From Symbiodinium natans (Eukaryota > Sar > Dinophyceae > Suessiales > Symbiodiniaceae), in the NCBI GenBank assembly GCA_905221605.1, contig CAJNDS010002338.1:374372-438371 (forward strand): 64,000 nt of DNA, written 5' to 3'. This document shows, in pieces, positions 44,617 to 55,899 of the stretch. Positions within the stretch are counted from its first letter, which is position 1, and every line of letters begins with the position of its first letter. The position numbers and the translations under genes were made by a program. Below the pieces are notes generated by a model. It saw only the letters and a list, made by a program, of their open reading frames with translations. It was not told the DNA's origin and made no database searches.

Positions 44617-44850
44617 TTAAACAACAGAAGTGCCTTTCATCGGCACACGGTGGCCCGACGCTTCTGCGGTTGACAACTGGTCCAACTTGAAAGGCATGCC
44701 ACGCTGAACTATCTCTGGGCCCTGATGGGTGGTCACGCCCTTAACTTTCGGTGCCATGGCCCTTAAAAAAGTGCTCCTGCTGCCTGCTCCTTCAGGCACG
44801 AAGGTGGAAGCCAGAAAGGCTTTCAGAATCAGGAGCTGGCAGCAAGTGAC
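44617..44850 (-). CDS. Exon, unknown protein C-terminus
   Basis: Encodes FVPEGAGSRSTFLRAMAPKV and KLDQLSTAEASGHRVPMKGT, ending TSVV and a stop at 44617. Upstream the frame becomes hydrophobic (FALLALFAVLVTCCQLLIL), which could be a membrane segment or intron. Lies directly downstream of the H3-like gene, same strand. Confidence 0.4.
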   Translation of the reverse strand, partial: VTCCQLLILKAFLASTFVPEGAGSRSTFLRAMAPKVKGVTTHQGPEIVQRGMPFKLDQLSTAEASGHRVPMKGTSVV

Positions 44851-45111
44851 TAGCACAGCAAACAACGCCAACAAGGCAAATTGCACGCTGCATGCATGCA
44901 ATCTTCTCTGTCTGAAGTTCATGAACACAAGCATTTTCACGCACTTGTCTCTCAAAGCCACTATTGGGCGAGATGCAGATGGACAAATGCACTCTCGAAG
45001 CCACTGTTGGACAAGACGCAAATGTATAATGACAATGTCGCACGGCATTGCCCTCGCTCACAGACCCCTCCCCCGCCTGCGTCCCCGGGCCCCTTTCACA
45101 CGCAATGCCTG

Positions 45112-45749
45112 TCACTGCTTTTTTGCAAGCCACTCACGATAGAGAGACCGCACACGATCTGTGCTTCTCTGCATGGTGCCACGGCGCAGGATCTCCATTC
45201 GAGACATGCCCGAGTTGCTGACGTTCTGTGCCGGGGCATACAGTGACAGAAACTCCACCATGACTTCCTCCGGCTGGCAAAATTCAGAAGCAGCAGGACC
45301 CAAGAGCCAACCGTGCGATAACGCGATGACATTCGAAGAAGAAACCGGCCTCGGAAGCAGTCTGGAGGCAATCCAGGGCCTCCTGGTCGATGCGGTACCC
45401 GTCCGGAAGCAAGTCCTTGACAAGACGAGCCCATGGCTTTTTCCTCAGGAGACAGAGCTTGGAATCAATCGAGGATGCTTCACGGGCAACACAGCAGTCA
45501 TGATTTCAGTGGCATGACTTGTAATCCGAGAGTCAGAATGGAATACCAGTGACTCGTCTTCCCATACACCTCTATCTCTAAGTCCACCTTCCGTTTGTAC
45601 CGCTTCCCGAAATTCCGGCCCCTGACCTGCCCAAGTCAGTCACAGAGTGTCAGGCGTCGCGCGCAATTGCAACACAACTGTCCTTGGCAAGCACTGCCGC
45701 GCTCTTGCCACGAACACGGCGAGTTGGGGTCTCAATGGCCTCGGAGGAG
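45112..45749 (-). CDS. Histone H3-like protein (divergent, possible variant)
   Basis: Exons 45695-45749, 45554-45626, 45350-45477 and 45112-45273 join in phase; introns of 68, 76 and 76 bp (GT-AG, GT-AG, GC-AG). The product follows the H3 fold: a basic tail (TRRVRGKSAA, FGKRYKRK), alpha1 LLRKKPWARLVKDLL (H3 LIRKLPFQRLVREI), alpha2 EALDCLQTASE (H3 AVMALQEASEA), loop 2 SRMEILRRGTMQ (H3 KRVTIMPKDIQ) and alpha3 DRVRSLYREWL, ending AKKQ and a TGA at 45112-45114. There is a short insertion before alpha1 and loop 1 is altered. Such divergence is seen in centromeric and other variant H3s, but I cannot assign a class. Role if correct: forming a histone tetramer with H4. The 5' end of the gene is missing from this model. 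Confidence 0.55.
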
Positions 45750-45799
45750 CTGGGAACTGAGAAATGCTCGGGAACAAGACAACGGCCGCAAGCCGGCCT

Positions 45800-46090
45800 C
45801 AGGCTGCTTCACTGACTGTGACGACACAGCTCTTGCAGAAGACGGACCGGCACGAAGCTCCTGCCAAAGCAATTCTTTGCTTATAAACTGAAATTGAATC
45901 CACAGCTCAGCATGACGTGATCCTCCTTCACCTTGGCCGGCTTGGCCATAGGTAGATTTCCACGCACCATCTTCTTCTTCGCCTTTGAAGGTCTGCAAGA
46001 AAAACAATCCATGCGTCAGAAGCCCTGGCCTCAGCATGCTTCTGGCACTGGGACGCAACTTTCTCCATCTGCTCCTAGTCAATCGTAACA
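45800..46090 (-). CDS. Exon candidate(s), unknown
   Basis: Encodes EQMEKVASQCQKHAEARASD, a TTTTTCTTGCAG acceptor near 45,995, then FKGEEEDGAWKSTYGQAGQG and HAELWIQFQFISKELLWQEL. Could be upstream exons of the H3-like gene (a long N-terminal extension) or a separate gene. Strand agrees; phase across the gap was not resolved. Confidence 0.3.
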
Positions 46091-46579
46091 ACGCCATCCT
46101 ACGAATGTGCTACTCAACATCTTCATTGCTGGCTGCAGGCCCTGCAGGCCTTCTTCACAGGCCGCAACTTGCACGGCGTCCGCATGTCGAGGAGAGGCGT
46201 AAGCTCGAGCGGAAAAGGGCCACTCTGTAGCTCACCAAGTCAAAGAAGCGTGAAAGAAAGGCTTGAAGGCACCACAAATGGTTCACTGACTGTGACTGCC
46301 GGAAATCGAGCTTGCCCCTGCCTTGTGCAATGGCGAACGAAAGGACGGGAGCACGGCAGCTCCTGCGCTGGCTAGCGAATGTTGTTTTCTGATTGAAGAG
46401 TAGATCGATGAATGGCGGTTGCAACAAACAGCTTTCAACCCAGCGACGGAGACGCCCCACCCCCCCCCCCCCCAAATGAAAATTATGTTCTAACGCTCTT
46501 CTTCCCAAGAACCGCAAAAAAAAACGCATGTTGACAGTGCTCTCGGCCACAAAATCTGCCATTCCCCGATCCAGTCTAC
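46091..46579. other. Weakly coding or spacer
   Basis: A minus-strand stretch near 46120-46230 could encode LELTPLLDMRTPCKLRPVKK followed by ACRACSQQ and a stop. Otherwise a poly-C run near 46460 and no clear exon. Confidence 0.25.
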
Positions 46580-49500
46580 AATTGACGACGAGTCTGAACA
46601 CAGGCATGCTTGGGTGCATTTTCGTGCTCGGGGCCACGAAAAAGACTGCAACAAAAAGACGAGTCAGAACGCAGGCATGCTTAGTGGTTGCAGTACTTGG
46701 AAGTTCAGGGTACTTATAACCCCAATTATAACTAAGTCTCCCAAGTCCAAGTAGGTTTTCAGTCGACTTCTAATTGCGGTTATAAGTATTGAGCAGCACA
46801 AGCATACGTCTCTGCACAAGCTACTACTTAATGGTTTTGTTCCCGTGAAGGCTCGAAAAACGCATTTTTCGTCTCTGGGCAGAAATCTATGGTTTTGTAC
46901 TCGCAAAACTGTAAAAAAAATCTCATGTTGACGCATGGAAAATGCGCTTTTTATGCTCTGGGCCACACAAAGATTAAGAACCAGGTCTGAACACAGGCAT
47001 GCTTAGTGGATGCAATACTGAAGAGCAAGTCTGCGCACAAGCTACTATTTAATGCTTTCGTTGCTGTGAACGCTCGAAAAAAAACGTATTTTCGTCTGTG
47101 GGAAAAGCACGTTTTCCGTGTTTTTCGGCAGAAATCTCTGGGTTTGTTCTCGCAAAACTGCAAGAAATCGCAATTTGACGCATGGAAAATGCGCTTTTCG
47201 TGCTCTGGGCCAAAAAAAAAACCATGAAAAATCAGGTCTGACACAGGCATGCTTACTGGATGCAATACTGAAGAGCAAGTCTCTGCACAAGCTACTACTT
47301 AGGCTTCTATTTTCACGAACGGGCGAAAAAACGCATTTTCGTCTGTGGAAAATGCATGTTTTCCGTGTTTTAGGCAGTAATCTATGGTTTTGTTCTCGCA
47401 AAACTGCACAAAATCGCATTTTGGCGCATGGAAAATGCGCTTTTCGTGCTCTGGGCCACTAAAAAAAAATACAAATCAGATCTGAACACCGGCATGCTTC
47501 GTGGTTGCAGTACTGAAGAGCAAGTCTCTGCACAAAGTACTATTTAATGCTTCTATTTTCACGACGGGCGAAAAAACGTATTTTCGTCTGTGGAAAATGC
47601 ATGTTTTCCGTGTTTTAGGCAGAAATCTATGGTTTTGTTCTCGCAAAGCTGCACCAAATCGCATTTTGGCGCATGGAAAATGCGCTTTTCGCGCTCTGGG
47701 CGACAAAAACCGTGTTTTAGGCAGAAATCTATTGTTTTCTTCTCGCAAAACTGCAAAAAATCGCATTTTGGCGCATGGAAAATGCGCTTTTCGCGCTCTG
47801 GGCCACAAAACCCGTGTTTTAGGCAGAAATCTATTGTTTTCTTCTCGCAAAACTGCAAAAAATCGCATTTTCGCGCATGGAAAATGCGCTTTTCGTGCTC
47901 TGGGCCATTAAAAAAAATTACAAATCAGATCTGAACACAGGCCGCGGTCGCAATACTGAAGAGCAAGTCTCTGCACGAGCTAGTATTTCATGCTTCTATT
48001 TTCAGGAACGGGCGAAAAAACGTATTTTCGTCTGTGGAAAATGCATGTTTTTCCGTCTTTTAGGGAGAAATCTATGGTTTTGTTCTCGCAAAGCTGCACC
48101 AAATCGCATTTTCGCGCATGGAAAATGCGCTTTTCGTGCTGTGGGCCATTAAAAAAAAACGTTACAAATCAGATGCTTAGTGGCTGCAGTACTGAACAAG
48201 TCTCTGCACAAGCTATTATTTAATGCTTTTATTTTCAGGAATGCGCGAAAACACGTATTTTCGTCTGTGGAAAATGCATGTTCTCCGTGTTTTAGGCAAA
48301 AATCTATGGTTTTCTTCTCGCAAAACTGCACAAAATCGCATTTTGGCGCATGGAAAATGCGCTTTACGTGCTCTGAGCCACAAAAAACACCATGAAAAAT
48401 CAGGTTTGAACACAGGCATGCTTACTGGTTGCAATACTGAAGAGCAAGTCTCTGCACAAGCTACTATTTAATGCTTCTATTTTCACGAACGCGCGAAAAA
48501 ACGTATTTTCGTCTCTGCAAAATGCATGTTTTCCGTGTTTTAGGCAGACATCTATGGTTTTGTTCTCGCAAAACTGCAAAAAAACGCATTTTCGCGCATG
48601 GAAAATGCGCTTTTCGTGCTCTGGGCCACAAAAAAACACCATAAAAAATCAGGTCTGAACACAGGCATGCTTCGTGGTTGCAGTACTGAAGAGCAAGTCT
48701 CTGCACAAAGTACTATTTAATGCTTCTATTTTCACGAACGCGCGAAAGAACGTATTTTCGTCTGTGGAAAATGCATGTTTTCCGTGTTTTAGGCAGAAAT
48801 CTATATGCACAAGCTACTATTTAAAGCTTCTATTTTCACGAACGGGCGAAAAAAACGTATTTTCGTGTGTGGAAAATGCATGTTTTCCGTGTTTTAGGCA
48901 GAAATCTATGGTTTTGTTCTCGCAAAACTGCAAAAAATCGCATTTTGGCGCATGGAAAATGCGCTTTTCGCGCTCTGGGCCACAAAAACCGTGTTTTAGG
49001 CAGAAATCTATTGTTTTCTTCTCGCAAAACTGCAAAAAATCGCATTTTGGCGCATGGAAAATGCGCTTTTCGTGCTGTGGGCCACAAAAAAACACCATGA
49101 AAAATCAGGTCTGAACACAGGCATGCTTCGTGCTTGCAATACTGAAGAGCAAGTCTGTGAATGCTCGAAAAACCTTTCTCGTCTCTGGAAAATGGATGTT
49201 TTCCGTGTTTTGGGCAGAAATCTATGGTTTCCGTTCTCGCAAGACTGCAAAAAAATCGCATTGTGGCGCATGGAGGATGCGCTTCTCGTGCATGAAAAAT
49301 CAGGTCTGAACACAGGCATGCTTACTGGTTGCAGTACTGAAGAGCAAGTCTCTGCACTAGCTACTATTTAAAGGTCTTCTTTCTGTGGACGCTCGAAAAA
49401 CCCATTTTCGTCTGTGGGAAATGCATGTTTTCCGTGTTTTTTAAGCAGAAATCTCTGGGTTTGTTCTCGCATTTTGACGCATGGAACATGCGCTTTTCGT

Positions 49501-49850
49501 GCTGTGGGCCACAAAAAACACCATGAAAAATCAGGTCTGAACACAGGCATGATTAGTGGTTGCAATACTGAGCACAAGCTAGTCTTTAATGCTTTTCTTG
49601 CTGTGAACGCTCGAAAAACATATTTTCGTCTCTGGAAAACGGACGTTTTCCGTGTTTTGGGCAGAAACCTATGGTTTTGTTCTCGCAAAACTGCAAAACA
49701 TCGCATTTTGACACGAAAAAAACCATTAAACATCAGGTCTGAGCATGTGCTTTGCGCGCCACAAATAAAGACGAGTCTGAACGCAGGCGCGCTCAGTGCA
49801 TGGTTGCAGTATTGAGCAACACGCGCCTACGTCTTTGCACAAGCTATTTG
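46580..49850. repeat. Satellite array, about 245-bp monomer
   Basis: About a dozen head-to-tail monomers. The anchor AGGCATGCTTAGTGGTTGCA recurs near 46672, 46995, 47245, 47490, 48170, 48413, 48662, 49117, 49312 and 49541; most spacings are 229-250 bp. Two positions (47490-47940, 48662-49117) are longer, with a roughly 105-bp internal part repeated. Each monomer carries GCGCATGGAAAATGCGC (a 6-bp stem) inside a wider CATTTT/AAAATG pairing. Edge copies (46.6-46.9 kb, 49.55-49.85 kb) are more diverged. Open frames through it (phrases like FRQKS, SQNCKKSHF) simply follow the repeat. Confidence 0.95.
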
Positions 49851-50054
49851 TTGGTTTTGCTCCCGTGAATGCTCGGGAAAATGCATGGAAAATTCTTACT
49901 TTTTAGGCCAAAAACCTATGGTTATTTCTTCTCGCAAACTTGCAAAAAACACAATTGTAGCATCGAGAATCGAAGAACCGAGCAAAACAAGCCGACATCT
50001 TAATGGCTTTGTTCCTCTGAACCTGCTTGTATTTTATTCCCGTGAACGCGCCCC
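49851..50054. other. Degraded satellite edge
   Basis: Weak similarity to the monomer (AAACCTATGGTT, CTCGCAAACTTGCAAAA) up to about 49,950, then unique. Confidence 0.5.
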
Positions 50055-50152
50055 ACCCTTGGCACCTGCACGGTGCCCAGCCCTTGGCACCTGCACGGCG
50101 CCCACCCTTGACACCTGTTCAGTGTCCAACCCTGATGCCCCTTTTCAGTGCC
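50055..50152. repeat. Hairpin minisatellite, locus 2
   Basis: Units TTGGCACCTGCACGGTGCCC, TTGGCACCTGCACGGCGCCC and TTGACACCTGTTCAGTGTCC, plus a degenerate partial. Loop varies between TGCAC and TGTTC. Confidence 0.9.
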
Positions 50153-51353
50153 TACACACTTTCCACGCATCACCTTTGAAGCCCCCCCCCCCTAAAAAAA
50201 AAAAAAAAGAGAAAGGGCCCACTCCAGGTCTAGAATGGTCCAGAGTCTACAGCCCTCAACCGCCACAACCCCGGTGTCCCCCAGCCCTCCAAAGCTTTGA
50301 TCGAACTCTTGCCCTTAGCTTAGCCCGTTCTCACCGAGGATTAAGGTTTGCAAAGGATTTCCGGGCTCCTAGTGCGGGAACGTGCGCACGTGTGGCTGGG
50401 GCCAAAGCTGATGACGATCGCTTTGTCTTTTGGCGCCTGCAACAAGGGGTTCTTAGTTTATGTTACGTTAAGTTATGATATTATATTCTACTGTACTATT
50501 TTATATCATATGACAGACATCCTAATTCTGAGATGCTATATAGAATTCGAGCGATGCGGCGTTGGGGGGGCGGGTCCAAAGAGCTCTCGCTTCATGGGGT
50601 AGCAGTGACCCGTCTAACAAACGAATAACAAACACACTCGTGCTCCAAGAAGAATGAACAGTTAACCAAAAAGAACCGCTCCCTTACACCACAAAGCAAT
50701 CCCGCGCAATCCCGTTTCAGCCCCGTCACCAAACGGTACATCATAACACCAAAATTGGACCGTCACGCTTCTTCACCAACCGTCCTAGCACACTTCACGA
50801 ACCTTCTTGCCAAAATAGACCACACACATCCTACGCCTACGCGTGTACCACAGACACACTTGTCCGAACCATCAGCTTGCGAGTGACAGCTGCAAGCGGG
50901 AGATCTCAGACCCAGCGTGCATGAAGAGAAGACTATTAGACTCAGAAGTTGTCAGCATGCACCACTGCTTTTTCCGGGGTTGTTACCCTAACTTTCAGAG
51001 GAAACCTTGATCGAACATCTGGCATCTGACAATGGGAGCCCGCCAATTAAGGCTGGCATCCATAATTGTGGCATCGATGAGCGCTAGTCACTGAGCCTGG
51101 GCGAAGATGAGGAGCGTCGGTTGGAATGTTGGTCCTGGCCCGGCGTGCCGACGTCACTTCTACAAAAATAATGAATGTCTGTTTTGCTTGCGCAGTTCTT
51201 GCCTCTTGCGCCAGGTACGCTTGTTTTCATGTCGCAGCAACTGATGCTGAGGTCATGGTTCGGAAACGAAGCTCCAGCCACAGTGACAGAGAGTCTCAAT
51301 CTTAGACTTGGAAGATCAAAACCTGGCTGGGAGCTCTCTTTCGTGAAAAGCGC
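50153..51353. other. Non-coding, no gene recognised
   Basis: C8/A15 homopolymers near 50185-50210, an AT-rich patch near 50455-50545, a G-run near 50563. No convincing exon. Confidence 0.4.
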
Positions 51354-51740
51354 TCAAGCCTGAAGCTTGGCCAGCTGCCCCTTCAGCCGCTTCACGTCCT
51401 GCGCTGCCTGGTGCTCTGCCTTGATCGCATCTTCTAGCTCCACCGCAAGGCGACGCTTCCTGGTGATTTCTTCCCGCCCTTACTTGAACTTATAACCTCC
51501 TTCTAGTAACTTCAATCGTTCAACTTCGACGGTTGCGTGCCTCATGCTACTCTCCAATGACATGCCCTGCTCCGTCGGCTTGGCCTCCACAAGGACTTGG
51601 AGGAGCCGTGCCCCCAACGCCTTCTGGCAGAGTTGCGTCAATGTGGCTGCCTCACCGTCCACACGGTGATACAGCTGGTGGTGGGCATAAAGATGATAAG
51701 GAATAGCCGCGAGGCGCAGGTCCGCATCCGCAAGTATCAT
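51354..51740 (-). CDS. C-terminal coiled-coil exon with an in-frame TAA
   Basis: Encodes LADADLRLAAIPYHLYAHHQ, LCQKALGARLLQVLVEAKPT and VEVERLKLLEGGYKFK, then TAA (51480-51482), and in the same frame GREEITRKRRLAVELEDAIK and QAAQDVKRLKGQLAKLQA with a TGA at 51354-51356. Heptad spacing continues on both sides of the TAA. Either a 30-bp intron (GTTCAAG...CACCAG, preserving frame) removes it, or this copy is a pseudogene. No family recognised. Confidence 0.45.
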
Positions 51741-51798
51741 CCTGAGCTGACACTATGTCACCCGCAGATGCAACCCACTATACTCAGTTAGAACTTCA

Positions 51799-52200
51799 TC
51801 ATGCTACCCACACGCCACCAAGTAGCGTCTCATGAAACTCGAGGGCCAAAAGGAAGCAGTCCTGGCCACGGTAAAACTGCATGATCCCCGGCACCCGGTG
51901 CTGCTGGAACACTGGCATGTAGCCGGGAACTGCCAGGTCGTACTCCTGCGGCGCCGTCTCGTGCAAAAAGCGTTTGGTCTCATCCGTATTCAAGAGGCCC
52001 GCAACCTTTTTCAGGTCATCAGCATCCGTAGCCCCGGCAGCCAGCAGGAAGTAGAAAACCAGCTTGTCACTGTCACCGTCCTCCCACTCGCACGGGCCCT
52101 TGAATGTCTTCAGGACCTTCTGAGACACCACCAGGGCATGGGTTTGGCACCACACTGATGCGATCGCGTCCTTGTTCAGGAGACCCATCGTCTTCGCATT
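51799..52200 (-). CDS. Exon, about 130 aa, unknown
   Basis: Encodes NAKTMGLLNKDAIASVWCQT, EWEDGDSDKLVFYFLLAAGA and DETKRFLHETAPQEYDLAVP, ending GVWVA. Globular-looking with good codon composition. The last residues before the stop may be intronic. It follows the 52205-52571 exon on the same strand in a different frame, so an intron or frame break lies near 52,200. Confidence 0.5.
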   Translation of the reverse strand, partial: NAKTMGLLNKDAIASVWCQTHALVVSQKVLKTFKGPCEWEDGDSDKLVFYFLLAAGATDADDLKKVAGLLNTDETKRFLHETAPQEYDLAVPGYMPVFQQHRVPGIMQFYRGQDCFLLALEFHETLLGGVWVA

Positions 52201-52204
52201 GACC

Positions 52205-52571
52205 TCTCAGCGGCCGCGGCCGTTTTATTATTAACGTCCCCAAGACTACTAACCATTCGCAGTGAACGACCAGCCTTGTCCTCGAACAAAGACACTGGGC
52301 GCATGGTACTCATCACACCCTCCCTGTGCGAGAAGTACGGCGCCATTGTCGCCTGGAACCTGGGGCCAAGCTTGATCTGCAGCACCACCCACGCGGCGTC
52401 CTCCTCCGTCATGCGCTGGACTCTCACTGGTGTTTTGCACGGACGCAGCTCATGCTCCGTACGTTGGCTTCCCGACAAAGTGTGCTCCAAGCTTCGAGCG
52501 AGACCACGGGCCATGAACTCGGCTTCAACGCAAACACAATGTCCGGTGCCATTATGACTGTCTTGTAACAC
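52205..52571 (-). CDS. Exon, about 115 aa, unknown
   Basis: Encodes CVEAEFMARGLARSLEHTLS, MTEEDAAWVVLQIKLGPRFQ and EDKAGRSLRMVSSLGDVNNK, ending near AAAAE. Coding-like. The start near 52,571 is next to a G14 homopolymer and is not trusted. Probably an earlier exon of the 51.35-52.2 kb gene. Confidence 0.45.
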
Positions 52572-53189
52572 AAGGGGGGGGGGGGGTCAATGCTACAACC
52601 AAGATACACGAATAGCGTCGGCAGCAGTGGAATAGAGCTTCAGAGAAGGCAGCTTCGGATTGTCCTGGCGGCGCAAGAGCATGGTCCAGGCTGACTCCTC
52701 CATTGCCAGAAACATGTTAATGCTGGGGCACTCAGACTCACAGTCACAGCTTGAACGCCAACGCGATATCTCTGAGCCACAGCTGTTGCAGGCTGAAGGA
52801 CGAATAGGATGCTCTCGTGAGAAACAAGATTTTATTCTTGCAGCAGGCTTGCAAGGCTCCTGTGGGCCCTCAAATCACAACTGGAAGCCTGAATCTTCTC
52901 TTGACATTACAGTAGGGTTTACTTGGAAGCCCGTTTGACATAGTAAGCCTACTTAGCATCCCCCTTGCGCTCACCGTGCGTGTTTGGGCGGTGTGGTCAC
53001 CCCAATAAACAGTTTGGGATCTAAGCGCCTCATCCTCATGTCAACCTCTGACACCGGAAAGCCTCGCAATGCTCAACTTAGCCTGCAACCTGACCTAGAA
53101 ACCCGATAGCATTCTGGTTAAAAGACGGTTGCTCCGCCAGCAAGAAGCCTGGGCTCCTGGCATCCAGACAGCTAGCTCCGCGTCGATGA
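52572..53189. other. Non-coding spacer
   Basis: G14 run at about 52574-52587. No convincing exon. Confidence 0.35.
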
Positions 53190-53558
53190 TGTCACAGGGC
53201 TGGCGTGCGTTGGCTTCCTGTGAAGAATGTGAATCGAGGGTTTCTTGTCTCGGACAAGTGTTTTTGTCAAATTGGGATACGGGCAGTCCCTATCTTTGCA
53301 AATGTCAACTCCCTCGCTGCAAGCCAAAGCAGGCAAGTCGCGGCCCTCCCACCACTTCCCACAAAATGAAATGTCCCAAGCGTACGCCCATAACCTACAG
53401 CCACAGAACTTGTCACGTACAGAACCATTGGCAAGCACGAAGCAATCGGTCAGGCTGCCTGCACGACGAAGCTGACATTGCTCGAGAGGCCTCGGAGCGG
53501 CAGGAACTTGCATGGCAGCAATATCGCAGCACATGCCACAGCCGCAGTCCCAGCACAA
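53190..53558 (-). CDS. Cys-rich exon candidate, unknown
   Basis: Encodes SLTDCFVLANGSVRDKFCGC, RLWAYAWDISFCGKWWEGRD and ACSEGVDICKDRDCPYPNLT. Eight or more Cys suggest a disulphide-rich or zinc-binding region, without a recognised spacing. Edges unresolved. Confidence 0.4.
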
Positions 53559-53873
53559 CGCTTGTTTTACTTATTTGTGGCAAGGCGTGGCGATTATACG
53601 TGACGGCCAGCAGCTCTTTCCGACACGCCCAGCTCCCAGCCCCAAACATGTAACCCCACTTACTATGTAACCCCACTTACTACTCTGCCCACATTTTGAG
53701 GCAAGGGAGCCCGGCATCTCGTCTTAAATCAGTCAGTCAAGACGTCCTCCGGCCAGGCCTCTTTTCTGGTAGGTAACCCCTGGTATGGATTATTTAGACT
53801 AGACGCCATAGGAAAATGCCCCTTGATGTATATGGACGGGGAGGGCGGACACTGACATTGACTCAGCAGCACT

Positions 53874-54250
53874 TTACCTGCGGCTGCTGCGGCTACCGTG
53901 GCTACTGCGGCTGCGGCGGCTGGCCCGAGCCGCCCGAGCCGCCCTCTCCCTCAGGAGGTCGCGATCAGCGGCGACCCGGCCAGCGATCATCCCACTCAAG
54001 TCCTCACCATTGCCGCGAAAGGCTTGGATCGACAGCGCGTGAATCCTTGGCCAGCAGAGAGACGAGAGCAGAAAAAAAACATCTACGTAGCACTGACTGA
54101 CAGCACGTGATGCAAAATTTGTAGCTATCATAAGGACCAGAGGCATGAGGAGTCCTTGGCGGATTCGTCCGTCCTGTCCATAATCTGCGAGGTCGACCAG
54201 CGCCTGCACCACATCGCCACGCACGTTCAAGTCCTCGCAGAGCTCCAGCC
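53874..54250 (-). CDS. Two exon candidates, unknown
   Basis: The upstream piece (about 54140-54250) encodes CEDLNVRGDVVQALVDLADY and GQDGRIRQGLL. After a pyrimidine-rich acceptor near 54040, the downstream piece encodes IHALSIQAFRGNGEDLSGMI and AADRDLLRERAARAARASRR, with an Arg/Ser-rich end at a CGG-type repeat. A sense TGTCAGTG occurs at 53850. No family recognised. Confidence 0.35.
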
Positions 54251-55899
54251 TGTGTCACTCAACGTCGAAGATTCAGGTTTATACAATGAGCGTGGCAATG
54301 AGACCAGCTGTCTAGAACTGCAGCCCCAGCACAGGAGGTCATCTGCCAGGTTGTGCACGTGAACTTGCAAGTCACTGTCTGCATTATCCCAGCTCTCCGG
54401 CAAAACGAATACAGGCCTGGCAGGTTGCTGAACATGAACAAAGTGAGGGAACAGCTAAGAATTCAGAAACGAAGACTGTTTCATGGAATAACCTTCAAGT
54501 CAAGCATAGGGACGGTGCGGAATTGCTGCCGTTGAAAACTGCATCCTGCCACACGAAGTCCGGGTTCAGTTGAAATTGATCAGCCTGAGCTTCTTGGGCA
54601 ACTATTCCACTGTCCCTCATGCACAACTCAGACAATCGTAAGGAATAAAACAAGCCGCCGCAGCACGCCGATGCCTACCCTCGTATGGCGTGGCTCCTGT
54701 CTCACCCGCCGGCATTGACTGTGACGACTGCGCTTGGGCGCCCTTGTCTGCAAAAGAAACATGTCAATAATGCGAACAGTATTGAAATCCGGGCAAGATG
54801 CAAAGTGTGTGAAGTCAAGGAGCATAATCCACCCAGCCATGCCAGTGCTGGCGGTAGTGACCTGACCCACCCGCCTGAGCCATTGACGTGGCAGACGCCC
54901 GATGAAGACTACACATGACACAAAGAAATGTGAGAGAATTCTGCAAGGAGCCCCATCATTCCAGGCGTGCCATCCTCCTTGGCGCTCTTGCCACCACCCG
55001 TCGTGAGCTGTCCATTCCCATTGAAACGACGCCTGAGCTGGTAAGTGTACTTTTTCAGGAGTCGCTCAAGCAGACTAACAGCTTATATTCCTTCAGCAGA
55101 TTAAGCAGAGGATCTCGGGTCCCACGCCAGCTGTCGTCCCGCCAGCCATGATTCTCGTCCCAGGACCATGAATCCTTGGAAGAGAAAGATATCAGATGCT
55201 CTTGGAGAACCAACCTCATGTCCGTTCCTGAGAAGAACAGAAGCAACGGTTCAGACTAGTGACTTCTTGCACTGACTGTGACTGCCAGTCCACGCCTGTC
55301 CATGTTCTCGACCTGTCTGCCGTCACGCATCAAGCACTAAGAGTCCCTACACCAAAGTGTGTGTACCAAGTTGACATCCCAAAACTGGCCAAGAGGCATC
55401 ACAGATCACACGTCCGGGAGGCCCCTCTTCTCGTTTGCCAAGCGGATGACTCCTGAGATATGCGCAAGATACCAGGATTCACAAAAACGACGATTCTTTC
55501 ATCGTTGTTTGATTCTTTGCGTGAAATCTTTCGGCACAGCCAAGGACAGCCGAAACCAGACAACAAGACACAGAAGAAAGACACCTCTGCCTGCCCGTGT
55601 TTGTTTTCATATGTACGTTTTCGTTGAGTCGGATAGTAGAGAAGATGCTTTTGTAACAACAGAGCACCACGTTCATCGTCTTTTTGACCATGCAAACCCA
55701 AAGCCTAAAGAGGGTCAAGGGCACGAACAGGGTTTTTTGGAGGGTCGGCTTTTGTGTAGAGGGCTTGTAAGATTGTAAGTGTCTTGTAAGTGGTTTCGAC
55801 TTGTAGAGAACTTCTAGCCACCCAGTCCACAAAACACACAAAGAAGCCACCATCTATAAGCCATCAAGAGTCAACTGTAAATACATGTCATAAGCTGAA
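54251..55899. other. Mostly non-coding; weak exon signals
   Basis: A strong acceptor-like TTTCTTTTGCAG on the minus strand near 54752-54763, and a frame with GWIMLLDFTHFASCPDFNTV just upstream of it (54770-54840), but no consistent exon model. Nothing else recognised. Confidence 0.25.

Noticed and set aside
46600-49820. Family of similar small proteins (phrases such as FRQKS, SQNCKKSHF, CGPEREKRIFHA)
   Set aside because: Both strands are open in a repeat-driven pattern and the monomer length is not a consistent multiple of three; it is a satellite.
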